A DNA stretch of 64,000 nt from an uncultured Collinsella sp. (GCA_958415625.1 CATYZI010000007.1:10043-74042); one strand, 5' to 3'; shown: positions 52,594-62,279, counted from the stretch's first letter. A program made the numbers and translations. Notes: generated by a model not told the origin, from the sequence alone.

Positions 52594-55500
52594 GACGACG
52601 CATCGCTGGGCGGTCGCTCAGCAAAACCCCGAACTCGAAAAGGAGCTTTCGGCTGGCCTGGGAATACCCGGGCTGGTGGCGCGCATTATGGTTGCGCACG
52701 GCATTACATCCATCGAAGAAGGCCAGCTGTTTTTGACGCCTTCGCTCGATCGCGACTGGGCTGACCCACTCATTATCCCGGGCATGTCGGTCGTTGCCGA
52801 CCGCGTCGAGCGTGCTATTCGCAACCACGAGCACATCGCGGTCTTTGGCGATTTTGACGTTGACGGCATTACGTCGACCTGCCTGTTAACCGAGGCACTG
52901 CGCACGTTTGGCGCCGATGTCACGCCGTTTATTCCGCATCGCTTTGACGAGGGCTACGGCCTGTCGCGCGCGGCGCTCGACCGCGTTAACGAGCTCGCTC
53001 GCCCTCAGCTGATCGTGACCGTCGATAACGGTATTGCCGCCAAGGAAGAAGTCTCCTATCTGGAGAGCCTGGGGATCGATTTGGTGGTCACGGACCATCA
53101 CGAGCCCTCCGACCAGGTGCCGCAGGGCGTGCCCCTGACCGACCCCAAGCTCGAGGACGAGGGCCCCTCGCGCGAGCTTGCCGGTGCCGGCGTGGCACTC
53201 AAGCTGGTGCAGGTCCTGGGCGAGCGTTTGGGCAAGCCGTCGTATTGGCGTTCGCTGATCGAGGTCGCGGCGCTGGGCACCGTGTCCGACATGATGCCGC
53301 TCACGCCCGAGAATCGCGCACTGGTCGCCGAGGGCATCCAGCAGATGCGCGTGACGGCCCGTCCCGGCTATATCGCGCTTGCCGCACTTGCCAAGGCCGA
53401 CCTTTCTACCATTACGGCCGACGGCCTGTCGTTTTCGCTCATCCCTCGTCTGAATGCTGCCGGCCGCATGGCTGATCCCAAGCTGGCGCTCGACCTGCTG
53501 CTTGCCCGTGATCCTATCGAAGCAAGTGCACTGGCAGCCGAGCTCGAGGAAATCAATCGCCAACGCCGTGAGATCGAGGCGGAGCTCACGCGCGATGCCA
53601 TGGCGAAGGTCGAGGAGACTTATGACGGCGGGCGCGCAATCGTCGTGGGCGGCGAGGGCTGGCACGAGGGCGTCAAAGGCATCGTGGCGAGCCGCTTGAC
53701 CAATCGCTATCACGTGCCGGCGCTGCTGTTCTCGATCGAGGACGGTATCGCGCGCGGCTCTGGTCGCTCGGTGGGCAAAGTTAACCTGTTTGACGCCGTC
53801 GAGCGTTGTTCCGACCTGCTGATTCGTCGCGGCGGACATGCCGGTGCGGTGGGTGTGACCATCGAGGCATCCAAGCTCGATGAGTTCCGCCGCCGCCTTT
53901 CCGCCGTGCTATCGGAGCTTTCCGCCGAGGACTTTGAAGACACCGACGAGGTCGCCGCCACCGTCGACCTTTCCGAGCTGAATATCGAGACCATCGAGCA
54001 GATCTCCCGTCTTGAGCCGTTTGGCCAGGGCAACAAGGTGCCGCTGCTGGCTGCCGAGGGCGTGACGATGTGCGACCGCGCCGTGGTGGGCAAAACCGGC
54101 GAGCACATGCGCTTTGTGGCGACCGATGGCGCCGCGAGTGTGCCGGCCATTATGTTCCGCGTGCCGCAAATCGATAAGCTCATCAACTGCGATAGCGCTG
54201 TCGACTTGGTGTTCGAGGCCGTTGCCGAGCATTGGCAGGGGCGTGTGAAGCCCAAGCTCATGATCAAGGATGTTCTGGTTCGCGATACCACGCTGCCCAG
54301 CGTCGATGATCCGGCATGCGAGCTTCGTCGTGGCGTGCAGCCGGCGGATTCCGGCCTGCGCCTGGAGTCGCGTAAGCGCGAGACGCTCGCCCAGCTTTCC
54401 TATACCGAGCTCACGCGCTCGCTTATCCATAGCTTTATCGGATCGAACCAGCCGCACCGCGCGCAGGTTGAGGCGCTCGATGCCTTGGCCGACCACCAGA
54501 GCGTCTTGGCCGTTATGGGAACGGGCCGCGGCAAGTCTCTCATCTTCCATGTACATGCTGCGCGCGAGGCTGTCCTTCGCGGACGTGCGAGCATCTTTGT
54601 CTATCCGCTGCGCGCGCTTGTTGCCGACCAGGCCTATCACCTCTCGTCGACGATGGCAGCGCTTGGCATTGGCGTTGGCGTGCTGACCGGCGAGACCGTG
54701 GAGGCCGCACGCGATGATGTGTTCGCCGGCCTAGCTTCGGGCCGCACCGGTATCGTGCTCACGACGCCCGAGTTCCTATCTATCCACCGTGACCGCTTCG
54801 CGCGTTCGGGCCGCATCGGCTTTGTCGTTATCGATGAGGCGCACCACGCCGGCCTTGCCAAGGGCGGCGACCGCAGCGCCTATCTCGACATGCCCGATAT
54901 CCTCAAAGCCCTGGGCGACCCGGTTGTTATGGCTGCGACGGCCACCGCGACGGCTCCGGTCGTGGCCGAGCTTGCCCGCATGCTGCCGATTACTCGCACG
55001 GTGGTCGACGAGACGGTGCGCGAGAACCTGCAGCTCGAGGACGACCGCGACCTTGCGAGCCGCGAGAACCGTTTGGTGTCGATCGTGGCGACGGGGGAGA
55101 AGACCGTCATTTACGTCAATTCGCGCGACCAGTCCGTGGCGCTCGCCAAGACGTTGCGCAAGCGTGTGCCCGATTGCGCAACCCATATCGCGTTCTATAA
55201 CGCGGGGCTTGCGCGCTCCGATCGCCGCCGCGTGGAGGAAGCATTCCGAGACGGAAGCCTCAGCTGCATCGTCTCGACCTCTGCCTTTGGCGAGGGTGTC
55301 AATCTGCCCGATATCCGCCATGTCGTGCTGTACCACATGCCGTTTGGCGCCATTGAGTTCAACCAGATGAGCGGGCGTGCCGGTCGTGACGGACAGCCCG
55401 CCGTGATCCACCTGCTCTATTCGTCGCGCGACGCCCGCATCAACGAGCGCCTGCTCGACTGCTACGCACCCGAGCGCGACGAACTCGTCACACTCTATCG

Positions 55501-55867
55501 TGCGTTGCAGACCATGTGGCGCTCCAACCGCGGTAAGACCGGGGATGATTCATTCTGCGCAAGCGATATCGACATCGCGCAGATGTGCCTTGCCATCGAT
55601 GCTCGCACGCCGGTCGACGAGCGCTCGGTGGAAAGTGGCCTGGGAATCTTCGAAGAGCTTGGTTTCTGTCGCGTTTCGGGGTTTGACGACACCCGTCGCA
55701 TCGCGATGGCCGAAAACCCCGGCCGTGTGCAATTGAGCAGGTCAATTCGCTATTTGGAGGGCTTGCGCTCGCGCATGGAGTTCTCGGCTTTCCGGAGTTG
55801 GGCGCTCGATTCGTGCGCTTCTGATATGCTAGCCAAAGTTAACCGCCCGATCGTACCGCGGGCCTAG
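52580..55867 (+). CDS. recJ: Fusion of RecJ exonuclease and RecQ-like helicase
   Basis: 1095 residues from the ATG behind TCGGGGGTGG. Residues 1-600 are RecJ: DFDVDG at 91-96, DHH at 172-174, a later GRSVGK-containing DHHA1 domain (RRGGHAGAVGVTIE) and the OB-like LEPFGQGNKVPLL segment, giving a 5'-3' single-strand exonuclease. Residues about 620-1000 are a superfamily 2 helicase: GTGRGKS at 647-653, DEAH at 752-755, MAATATATAPV (motif III) and QMSGRAGRDG (motif VI). No RQC or HRDC domain follows. Linking RecJ with a RecQ-like motor in one chain would unwind and degrade DNA ends together, as separate RecQ and RecJ do in RecF-pathway repair. Confidence 0.9.
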   Translation: MSSLKTTHRWAVAQQNPELEKELSAGLGIPGLVARIMVAHGITSIEEGQLFLTPSLDRDWADPLIIPGMSVVADRVERAIRNHEHIAVFGDFDVDGITSTCLLTEALRTFGADVTPFIPHRFDEGYGLSRAALDRVNELARPQLIVTVDNGIAAKEEVSYLESLGIDLVVTDHHEPSDQVPQGVPLTDPKLEDEGPSRELAGAGVALKLVQVLGERLGKPSYWRSLIEVAALGTVSDMMPLTPENRALVAEGIQQMRVTARPGYIALAALAKADLSTITADGLSFSLIPRLNAAGRMADPKLALDLLLARDPIEASALAAELEEINRQRREIEAELTRDAMAKVEETYDGGRAIVVGGEGWHEGVKGIVASRLTNRYHVPALLFSIEDGIARGSGRSVGKVNLFDAVERCSDLLIRRGGHAGAVGVTIEASKLDEFRRRLSAVLSELSAEDFEDTDEVAATVDLSELNIETIEQISRLEPFGQGNKVPLLAAEGVTMCDRAVVGKTGEHMRFVATDGAASVPAIMFRVPQIDKLINCDSAVDLVFEAVAEHWQGRVKPKLMIKDVLVRDTTLPSVDDPACELRRGVQPADSGLRLESRKRETLAQLSYTELTRSLIHSFIGSNQPHRAQVEALDALADHQSVLAVMGTGRGKSLIFHVHAAREAVLRGRASIFVYPLRALVADQAYHLSSTMAALGIGVGVLTGETVEAARDDVFAGLASGRTGIVLTTPEFLSIHRDRFARSGRIGFVVIDEAHHAGLAKGGDRSAYLDMPDILKALGDPVVMAATATATAPVVAELARMLPITRTVVDETVRENLQLEDDRDLASRENRLVSIVATGEKTVIYVNSRDQSVALAKTLRKRVPDCATHIAFYNAGLARSDRRRVEEAFRDGSLSCIVSTSAFGEGVNLPDIRHVVLYHMPFGAIEFNQMSGRAGRDGQPAVIHLLYSSRDARINERLLDCYAPERDELVTLYRALQTMWRSNRGKTGDDSFCASDIDIAQMCLAIDARTPVDERSVESGLGIFEELGFCRVSGFDDTRRIAMAENPGRVQLSRSIRYLEGLRSRMEFSAFRSWALDSCASDMLAKVNRPIVPRA

Positions 55868-55882
55868 GGGAAGGGGACCTCG

Positions 55883-58243
55883 ATGGATGCCGCAGCCCGT
55901 ACCGCCCATGATTCCACCCTCCAGCCGTTCTCGGAGATGGAGCACTATAAGCATGCCGATGAGCTGCCGCCCGAGATTATGGCGGACAGCTACGACAAAC
56001 TGGAGCGCCTGTGCCTCAAATATATGAATGAGGACGACTTTTCTAAGGTGGAGCAGGCCTATTGCTTTGCTGCCGAGAAGCACTGCAACCAAAAGCGCCG
56101 CTCGGGTGAGATGTACATCAACCATCCCGTCGAGGTGGCCATCATTTTGGCCGATCTCAAGATGGACTGCGATGTAGTGTGCGCCGCGCTGCTGCACGAT
56201 ACCGTCGAGGATACCGAGACCTCGCTTGCCGATGTTTCCGGCCTGTTTGGCGATACGGTGGCCGAGCTCGTCGATGGCGTGACCAAGCTCACCAACATCG
56301 AAGTCGACAGTATGGACGAGAAACAGGCGCTCACGCTGCGAAAGATGTTCCTCGCCATGTCCAAGGACATCCGCGTCATCATCGTTAAGCTTGCCGACCG
56401 TCTGCACAACATGCGCACCCTTGCAGCCCTGCGTGAGGACCGTCGCCTGTTTAAGGCTCGCGAGACCATGGACGTGTATGCGCCCCTGGCCGACCGTCTG
56501 GGCATGAGCTCCATTAAATGGGAGCTCGAGGACCTGTCCTTCTTCTACCTGGAGCCCGATGCCTACCAGCGCATCGCACGCATGGTGGCGGAGTCGCGCG
56601 AGGTCCGTGAGCGCTATCTGGCCGAGACCATCAAGACGCTCACCGACGAGCTCAACCGCATTGGCCTGGAAGACTTCCAGATCAACGGCCGTTCCAAGCA
56701 CTATTGGTCCATCTACCAAAAGATGAAGCGCAAGGGCAAGGAATTCTCCGAGATCTACGACCTGGTGGCACTGCGCGTCATCACGCATTCGGTGCGCGAT
56801 TGCTACTCCACGCTCGGCGCGGTGCACACGCTGTGGCACCCCATGCCCGGCCGCTTTAAAGACTATATCGCCATGCCCAAGGTCAATAACTACCAGTCGC
56901 TCCACACGACGGTCATCGGCCCCACGGCTCGCCCGCTCGAGATTCAGATTCGAACCTATGAGATGCATGAGCAGGCCGAGTACGGCATTGCCGCCCACTG
57001 GCTATATAAGAAGTCGGGCGGATCGTCTGCTTCCAAGACCAATGATGCTCAACGTTTGGACGACCAGATCAACTGGCTCAAGCATTCGCTCGATTGGGCG
57101 GCTTCCGACGAGATCACCGATGCCAAGGAATACCTGCATTCGCTGAAGGTCGATCTGTTCGATCAGGAGATCTTCGTCTTTACGCCCAAGGGCGAGGTCA
57201 TGGCGCTTCGTGCCGGCTCCACGCCGCTCGACTTTGCCTATGCCGTTCACACCGAGGTGGGCAACCACTGCGTCGGCGCTAAGATCAACGGTGCGGTGGC
57301 CCCGCTCACGCACGAGATCAAGACGGGCGACCGTGTCGAGATTCTGACCAACAAGAGTTCCAAGCCGTCGCGTGATTGGCTCAAGATCGTTAAGACACCT
57401 TCCGCCAAGTCAAAGATCCGCCGTTACTTCGCCGCCGCGACCAAGGACGACGACGCTGCCGCCGGCCGCGATATACTGGCTAAGGACCTGCGCAAGCGCG
57501 GATATGGCATCTCTACGCCACGATCCACGCGTGCGCTCAACGCCGTGGCGGAGCAGTTTAACTATAAGCAGCTCGAGGACCTGTTTGCCGCCGTTGGTGC
57601 GGGCAAAGTCGCCCCACGTGCCGTTGGCAATAAGGTCGAGCAAATCTTGGACCCCAAACCCGAGGAACAGCTCACCAAGGCCGAAGCCATTGCCGAGGTC
57701 GTCAAGCAGCCTGCCCGCGGCTCCAACCGCAAGCCGCAAAAGCGCGGCAAGAGCGCCAGCAACGGCATTATCGTCAAGGGCGAGAGCAACAGCGGCCTGC
57801 TGGTCCGTCTGGCCCATTGCTGCAACCCCGTGACGGGCGACGACATCGTCGGCTTCATCACGCGCGGTCGCGGCGTCTCGGTGCATCGCGCCAACTGTCC
57901 CAACGTCAAAGGCCTTATGGAACATCCCGAGCGCATGATCGACGTGGAGTGGGACGGCGCTGCCGACACCCTCTTCCAGGTCGAGATCGTGGTGGAGTGC
58001 CTGGACCGCATGGGCCTGCTCAAGGATGTCACCATTGCTATTGGCGATGCGGGCGGCAATATCCTTTCTGCCGCCACGTCGACCAACCGCGAGGGTATTG
58101 CAACCCTGCGCTTTATGGTCGAGATCTCGGACGCGAGCGGCCTGGATCCGTTGCTTGCCTCTATCAGCAGCGTTGACTCGGTCTACGACGCGCGTCGCTT
58201 GATGCCCGGCGAGGGTGGAGCCCAGCTTAAGCGCCGCGTTTAG
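55883..58243 (+). CDS. relA: Bifunctional (p)ppGpp synthetase/hydrolase (RelA/SpoT)
   Basis: 786 residues. The N-terminal HD hydrolase is intact (HDTVEDTE, VIIVKLADRLHNMRTL), followed by the synthetase (GRSKHYWSIYQKMKRKG, then YDLVALRVI and NYQSLHTTV). The TGS domain (EIFVFTPKGEVMALRAGSTP), a Cys/His ZFD (LAHCCNPVTGDDIVGF) and a C-terminal ACT domain complete the long RSH layout. It makes and degrades the stringent-response alarmone. The ATG follows GGGGAAGGGG, 15 bp after recJ, so they are probably co-transcribed. Confidence 0.95.
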   Translation: MDAAARTAHDSTLQPFSEMEHYKHADELPPEIMADSYDKLERLCLKYMNEDDFSKVEQAYCFAAEKHCNQKRRSGEMYINHPVEVAIILADLKMDCDVVCAALLHDTVEDTETSLADVSGLFGDTVAELVDGVTKLTNIEVDSMDEKQALTLRKMFLAMSKDIRVIIVKLADRLHNMRTLAALREDRRLFKARETMDVYAPLADRLGMSSIKWELEDLSFFYLEPDAYQRIARMVAESREVRERYLAETIKTLTDELNRIGLEDFQINGRSKHYWSIYQKMKRKGKEFSEIYDLVALRVITHSVRDCYSTLGAVHTLWHPMPGRFKDYIAMPKVNNYQSLHTTVIGPTARPLEIQIRTYEMHEQAEYGIAAHWLYKKSGGSSASKTNDAQRLDDQINWLKHSLDWAASDEITDAKEYLHSLKVDLFDQEIFVFTPKGEVMALRAGSTPLDFAYAVHTEVGNHCVGAKINGAVAPLTHEIKTGDRVEILTNKSSKPSRDWLKIVKTPSAKSKIRRYFAAATKDDDAAAGRDILAKDLRKRGYGISTPRSTRALNAVAEQFNYKQLEDLFAAVGAGKVAPRAVGNKVEQILDPKPEEQLTKAEAIAEVVKQPARGSNRKPQKRGKSASNGIIVKGESNSGLLVRLAHCCNPVTGDDIVGFITRGRGVSVHRANCPNVKGLMEHPERMIDVEWDGAADTLFQVEIVVECLDRMGLLKDVTIAIGDAGGNILSAATSTNREGIATLRFMVEISDASGLDPLLASISSVDSVYDARRLMPGEGGAQLKRRV

Positions 58244-58279
58244 TCGCGACGAACGTGCCACATTATCGATATTCGCTAC

Positions 58280-58307
58280 ACTCGAGGCATCGTTTGATGC
58301 CTCGAGT
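58280..58307 (+). terminator. Perfect hairpin between relA and the hydrolase gene
   Basis: Arms ACTCGAGGCATC (58280-58291) and GATGCCTCGAGT (58296-58307) pair over 12 bp around a 4-base loop. No U tract follows; it sits about 20 bp before the next start codon and may be a weak terminator, an RNA stabiliser or a regulator site. Confidence 0.45.
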
Positions 58308-58327
58308 TCTATAGAGAGGAGAGGGGC

Positions 58328-59011
58328 ATGAGTGCTGTGTCCTTGGATTTAACTCCCAAGGGATCGGTCGAGATCGAGACGCTCGTAAACGGTCCCATTC
58401 AGACCAATAGCTATGCTGTTATTTCGGACAATGAGTGCGTGATTATCGATCCCGCATGGGAAGGCGAGCGTTTGGTGGAGCATATTCGAGCCGAGCATCC
58501 CGGCGTACGCGTGCTTGGCGCCGTATGCACTCATGGCCATGCCGATCATGTTGGTGGTGTTGCCGGCGTGCGAACCACCGTTGGCGAGGGCTGCCAGTAT
58601 GAGCTGTGTGCTAAGGATGTGACGGTGCCGCATGCGAACATCGAGGAGCAGCGAGCTATGTGGGGCATTGAGACGCCCGACCCCGGGGAGCCGACGCGCC
58701 TGCTCGCCGAGGGCGATGCTATCGAGGTGGGCGATATCTGCCTGCAGGTGATCGAGACGCCGGGGCATACGCCGGGCGGGATCGTCTTGTTTGCTGCCAC
58801 CGAGCAGGGGAACATTGCCTTTGTGGGCGACACCCTGTTTCCGGGTGGGCACGGCCGCACCGATCTTTCTGGAGGAGATGGGGCGGCTATTCTGCGCTCG
58901 CTCTCCAAGCTCGCCCGGCTTCTTCCGCCCGATACCGTTTGCCTAACCGGCCATGGCGATTCGACCACCATGGCACGCGAGCTCATACAGAACCCTTTCA
59001 TGCAGATGTAG
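58328..59011 (+). CDS. Metallo-beta-lactamase-fold hydrolase, glyoxalase-II-like
   Basis: 227 residues, ATG behind GGAGAGGGGC. Metal motif HGHADH at residues 69-74, followed by ETPGHTPGG (His), FVGDTLF (Asp) and LTGHGDST (His), the full zinc-site set. A role as hydroxyacylglutathione hydrolase is uncertain because glutathione is not expected in this group; a generic thioester or other hydrolase is safer. Confidence 0.85.
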   Translation: MSAVSLDLTPKGSVEIETLVNGPIQTNSYAVISDNECVIIDPAWEGERLVEHIRAEHPGVRVLGAVCTHGHADHVGGVAGVRTTVGEGCQYELCAKDVTVPHANIEEQRAMWGIETPDPGEPTRLLAEGDAIEVGDICLQVIETPGHTPGGIVLFAATEQGNIAFVGDTLFPGGHGRTDLSGGDGAAILRSLSKLARLLPPDTVCLTGHGDSTTMARELIQNPFMQM

Positions 59012-59137
59012 CTTAATGGTCGGCTTTTGAAGCACGAGAAGCGTCCAGACGTCAAGCTATTTTTCCCCAACGGGTCGATTCCGTAGGGCAAACGGTCAAA
59101 AAAGTCTGTTTGGACGATATTCGTGAACAAACGAACG

Positions 59138-59165
59138 TTTATGCTCGGGTGCGCCGTGGTAAAAT
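59138..59165 (+). promoter_or_regulatory. Possible promoter of fba
   Basis: TTTATG (59138-59143) and TAAAAT (59160-59165) are separated by 16 bp, about 40 bp before the fba start. It fits a sigma-70-type promoter; the -35 is weak. Confidence 0.35.
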
Positions 59166-59205
59166 CTCAGGCGTTATCGGAGCAACCTTACAGGAGGTTT
59201 CTTTT

Positions 59206-60072
59206 ATGCTCGTCAACGCAGCAGACATGCTCAAGAAGGCCGAGGCCGGCAAGTACGGTCTCGGTGCCTTCAACACCAACAACCTCGAGTGGACCCTGGC
59301 TATTCTCCAGGCCGCCGAGGAGGCCAAGTCTCCGCTGATCCTTCAGTGCACCGCTGGTGCCGCTAAGTGGATGGGCGGTTTCAAGGTCTGCGCCGACATG
59401 GTCAAGGCTGCCGTCGAGGCCACGGGCGTTACCGTTCCCGTCGCCCTTCACCTCGATCACGGTTCTTACGAGGACTGCTTCAAGTGCATCGAGGCCGGCT
59501 TCACGTCCATCATGTATGACGGCTCTCACGAGGAGACCTTCCAGCTTAACCTCGACCGCACCAAGGAGCTCGTTGAGCTTGCCCACTCCAAGGGCATGTC
59601 CATCGAGGCCGAGGTCGGCGGCATCGGCGGCACCGAGGACGGCGTGACCTCCAGCGGCGAGCTCGCTGATCCTGCTGAGTGCAAGCAGATCGCTGACCTG
59701 GGCGTCGACTTCCTCGCCTGCGGTATCGGCAACATCCACGGCGTGTACCCCGCCGACTGGGCTGGCCTTTCCTTCGAGCGTCTGGGCGAGATCAAGGCCC
59801 AGACCGGCGACCTGCCCCTCGTCCTGCACGGTGGCACCGGCATCCCCGAGGATCAGATCAAGAAGGCCATCTCCCTGGGCATCTCCAAGATCAACGTCAA
59901 CACCGACCTGCAGCTCGTCTTCGCCAAGGGCGTCCGCGAGTACATCGAGGCTGGCAAGGATCAGCAGGGCAAGGGCTTTGACCCCCGCAAGCTCCTCAAG
60001 CCTGGTCGCGACAACATCGTTGCCCGCACCAAGGAGCTCATGGAGGAGTTTGGCTCCGTCAACAAGGCGTAA
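59206..60072 (+). CDS. fba: Class II fructose-bisphosphate aldolase
   Basis: 288 residues from the ATG with ACAGGAGG upstream. The start is MLVNAADMLKKAEAGKYGLG. Zinc ligands are visible in VALHLDHGS and in SIEAEVGGIGG, with GNIHG and VLHGGTGIP (phosphate and zinc-site regions) later and INVNTDLQ at the end, as in DhnA-type class II aldolases. It cleaves fructose-1,6-bisphosphate in glycolysis and acts on related sugars. Codon use is strongly biased towards the common codons, as expected for a highly expressed gene. Confidence 0.93.
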   Translation: MLVNAADMLKKAEAGKYGLGAFNTNNLEWTLAILQAAEEAKSPLILQCTAGAAKWMGGFKVCADMVKAAVEATGVTVPVALHLDHGSYEDCFKCIEAGFTSIMYDGSHEETFQLNLDRTKELVELAHSKGMSIEAEVGGIGGTEDGVTSSGELADPAECKQIADLGVDFLACGIGNIHGVYPADWAGLSFERLGEIKAQTGDLPLVLHGGTGIPEDQIKKAISLGISKINVNTDLQLVFAKGVREYIEAGKDQQGKGFDPRKLLKPGRDNIVARTKELMEEFGSVNKA

Positions 60073-60423
60073 GCGTCGCTAAACTTCCCGCCGGAAGCCC
60101 CGTCCCCCTACACTGTTTCCTTTGCGCTCACCTGGCTTTGCCAGAAGTCGCGCCAAGAAAACAGCTCCGGGGGATGGGGCTTCCTTCGTTTAACGCCGCA
60201 GGGTTACGAGTCTGAATTAAGATGGCTACTGGCTTTGCCAGAAGTCGCGCGACGGAATCAGCTCCGGGGAAACGGGGCCTCCTTTGTTAACTTGCTACAG
60301 GGTTACTGGTCTGATTTTAGTTATATGGTTACCGTTCAGCGGTGTTGATGGCTCCCTTGTTGGGGCTTTCTTTTTATCTCGCTACAATGGGCTTCAAGCG
60401 TTCTAGTGACTTGGAGTTTTGGT
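60073..60423 (+). repeat. Long imperfect palindrome and partial second copy after fba
   Basis: Within this 351-bp gap bases 60093-60184 fold into a single hairpin: GGAAGCCCCGTCCCC (60093-60107) pairs with GGGGATGGGGCTTCC (60170-60184), CTGTTT with AAACAG, and the tip CTGGCTTTGCCAG (60132-60144) is a small stem. A second, degenerate copy of the right arm (tip CTGGCTTTGCCAG onward) starts near 60229. A weak terminator-like GCTCCC...GGGGCTTTCTTTTT lies at about 60352-60377. No protein-coding sequence is evident. Confidence 0.65.
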
Positions 60424-61857
60424 ATGGCTGTTATTAATGTGCTGCCTTCGGATGGGAAGGTTATTGACGAGGGTCCAGTTGGTTGCTCTGCTGATGTTTG
60501 CTGTGATGACTTTCGTCATCTCGATGTTGGACTGCCGCCCGAGATTCTTCGTCTTATGGATGCCGGGTATTTGACGCAGGCTGTTGCTGCCTGCGATCGC
60601 CTTTTGGAGCAGAACTCCGAGCCTTCGCTGGCTGCTTGTGTTCGTGCCGAGCGGTATCGCATGCTCGAGACGCCGCTTCATTTTTCTGTCTCGCGTGACC
60701 AGGCTATTGCGATGATTCGCGAGGAGTGGCCTGAGTTTACCGAAGATCAGTTTGATGACCTGATTAATCGCAAGCGTATTGACTGGCGCTTTATCGATGG
60801 TGAGCTGTTTGTTCTCGATAACTTCCTCGATTCACTTCGCGTGTACCCCAAGGAGGTTCCGGGCCTGCGTCCCGATTCTACGGACGGCATAGCGTTGCGT
60901 AACCAGATGCTCAGGGAGATGGAGTCGCAAAACGGGTTGACTCGCATCATCACGCTTAAGGCATCCGTGTCTGTCCCCGGGGCTCTGGAGGGAGAGGCTG
61001 TTCGCGCGTGGCTGCCCGTTGCTTCCGCCTGTCGTCAACAGTCTCATATCGAGGTTCTCGATATGACGTCGGAGGGCACCGTTGCTTCTGAAGACGTTTC
61101 GGCTCGTACTGCCTCGTGGACATCTTCGACTGAACATTCATTCTCGGTGACCTATCGCTATCACATCGATGCCGCCTATTGCGATATCTATGGTGGCGCG
61201 CTCCCATCGCATGCGTGCATGGACACGCCGCTGCCCGAGGACACTTCCGAGGACCGTCCGCACATTGCGTTTACGCCGTATCTGCGACAGCTGACGGAGC
61301 GTGTTATTGACGGGCTCGAGGATCCGCTCGATCGCGCTCGTGCTATCTATGATTACCTGACACAGCATGTCGACTATCGCTATCAGCCGCCGTACCTGCT
61401 TTTAGGATCTATTGCCGATGATTGTGCACACTCGCTCCGCGGCGATTGTGGCGTTATGGCGCTCACGTTTATCACCATGTGTCGCATTGCGGGCGTTCCT
61501 GCCCGTTGGCAGAGCGGCCTGTATGTTGCGCCCGATTCGGTGGGGCCGCACGATTGGGCTGAGTTCTATACGCCACAGACCGGTTGGCTTAACGCCGACG
61601 TATCGTTTGGTTCCTCGGCACGCAGGATGGGGGAGGAGTGGCGTCGTCGTCACTACTTTGGCAATCTCGACCCGTGGCGTATGATGGCCAACAATCGATT
61701 CCAGGCCGAGTTTGTGCCTGCTTTCGATGGCATGCGCGAGGATCCCTATGACAACCAGATGGGCGAGGTTTCGGTCGACGGGCGCGGGTGCCGCCAGCGC
61801 GAGATGCTCCGTTCGGTCGAACTCATCGAAATGCTCGAAGTTCCATTTTCGGACTAA
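60424..61857 (+). CDS. Transglutaminase-like cysteine protease-fold protein
   Basis: 477 residues from an ATG after TTGGAG. The N-terminal 280 residues have no clear family. The transglutaminase core then shows C342 in RGDCGVMALTFITMCR, H376 in GPHDWAEFYTPQTGW and D392 in LNADVSFG, the standard Cys-His-Asp triad. No signal peptide is seen, so it is probably cytoplasmic. Function is unknown; members can be peptidases or crosslinking enzymes. Confidence 0.82.
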   Translation: MAVINVLPSDGKVIDEGPVGCSADVCCDDFRHLDVGLPPEILRLMDAGYLTQAVAACDRLLEQNSEPSLAACVRAERYRMLETPLHFSVSRDQAIAMIREEWPEFTEDQFDDLINRKRIDWRFIDGELFVLDNFLDSLRVYPKEVPGLRPDSTDGIALRNQMLREMESQNGLTRIITLKASVSVPGALEGEAVRAWLPVASACRQQSHIEVLDMTSEGTVASEDVSARTASWTSSTEHSFSVTYRYHIDAAYCDIYGGALPSHACMDTPLPEDTSEDRPHIAFTPYLRQLTERVIDGLEDPLDRARAIYDYLTQHVDYRYQPPYLLLGSIADDCAHSLRGDCGVMALTFITMCRIAGVPARWQSGLYVAPDSVGPHDWAEFYTPQTGWLNADVSFGSSARRMGEEWRRRHYFGNLDPWRMMANNRFQAEFVPAFDGMREDPYDNQMGEVSVDGRGCRQREMLRSVELIEMLEVPFSD

Positions 61858-61896
61858 TCGATAGCAAGCTGTGATAAACTAACTCACGCATTACGT

Positions 61897-61983
61897 GCCC
61901 GAGTGGCGGAATTGGCAGACGCAGTGGACTCAAAATCCACCGTTGGCAACAACGTGCGAGTTCGAGTCTCGCCTCGGGCACCA
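61897..61983 (+). tRNA. tRNA-Leu (anticodon CAA)
   Basis: The acceptor stem GCCCGAG pairs with CTCGGGC, followed by A and an encoded CCA. The anticodon stem-loop is GTGGA-CTCAAAA-TCCAC with CAA in the 34-36 position, and a long variable arm (CGTTGGCAACAACG-like) marks a class II leucine tRNA. The TpsiC arm reads GCGAG-TTCGAGT-CTCGC. The 3' half recurs 184 bp downstream. Confidence 0.96.
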
Positions 61984-62194
61984 TACATGCAAGTGAGCGT
62001 TCAAGGGGGTTTAGGCCCCCTTTTTCGTGCCGAACTCGCGTGAGCGCGCGGAGCGTTAAGCAAACAGGCCTGTGGCCTGTTTGTAGCGGAGCGTGGCGAG
62101 GGCGCCATGCGCCCGAAGCCCGGGGCTTCGCGAAGCGAAGGCCCTTCGAGTCTCGCCTCGGGCACCATACATGCAAGTGAGCGTTCAAGGGGGT
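61961..62194 (+). repeat. 50-bp perfect direct repeat of the tRNA-Leu 3' end
   Basis: Bases 61961-62010 (T arm, acceptor 3' strand, CCA and terminator start) are identical to 62145-62194. The 134 bp between them hold a terminator-like stem and palindromes (CAAACAGGCC/GGCCTGTTTG, GAAGCCCGGGGCTTC). This is the pattern left by integrases that use a tRNA 3' end as attachment site, or by a partial tandem duplication. No integrase gene is near. Confidence 0.8.
62003..62025 (+). terminator. tRNA-Leu terminator
   Basis: AAGGGGG (62003-62009) pairs with CCCCCTT (62016-62022) around TTTAGG, followed by a run of T to 62025. Confidence 0.75.
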
Positions 62195-62279
62195 CAAGGC
62201 CCCATTTTTCGTGTACGTAATGTGATAACGCGCGGTACGTGTTATTATTCGCAAGGCGTTGTTCCCGCAATGCCCTAAA

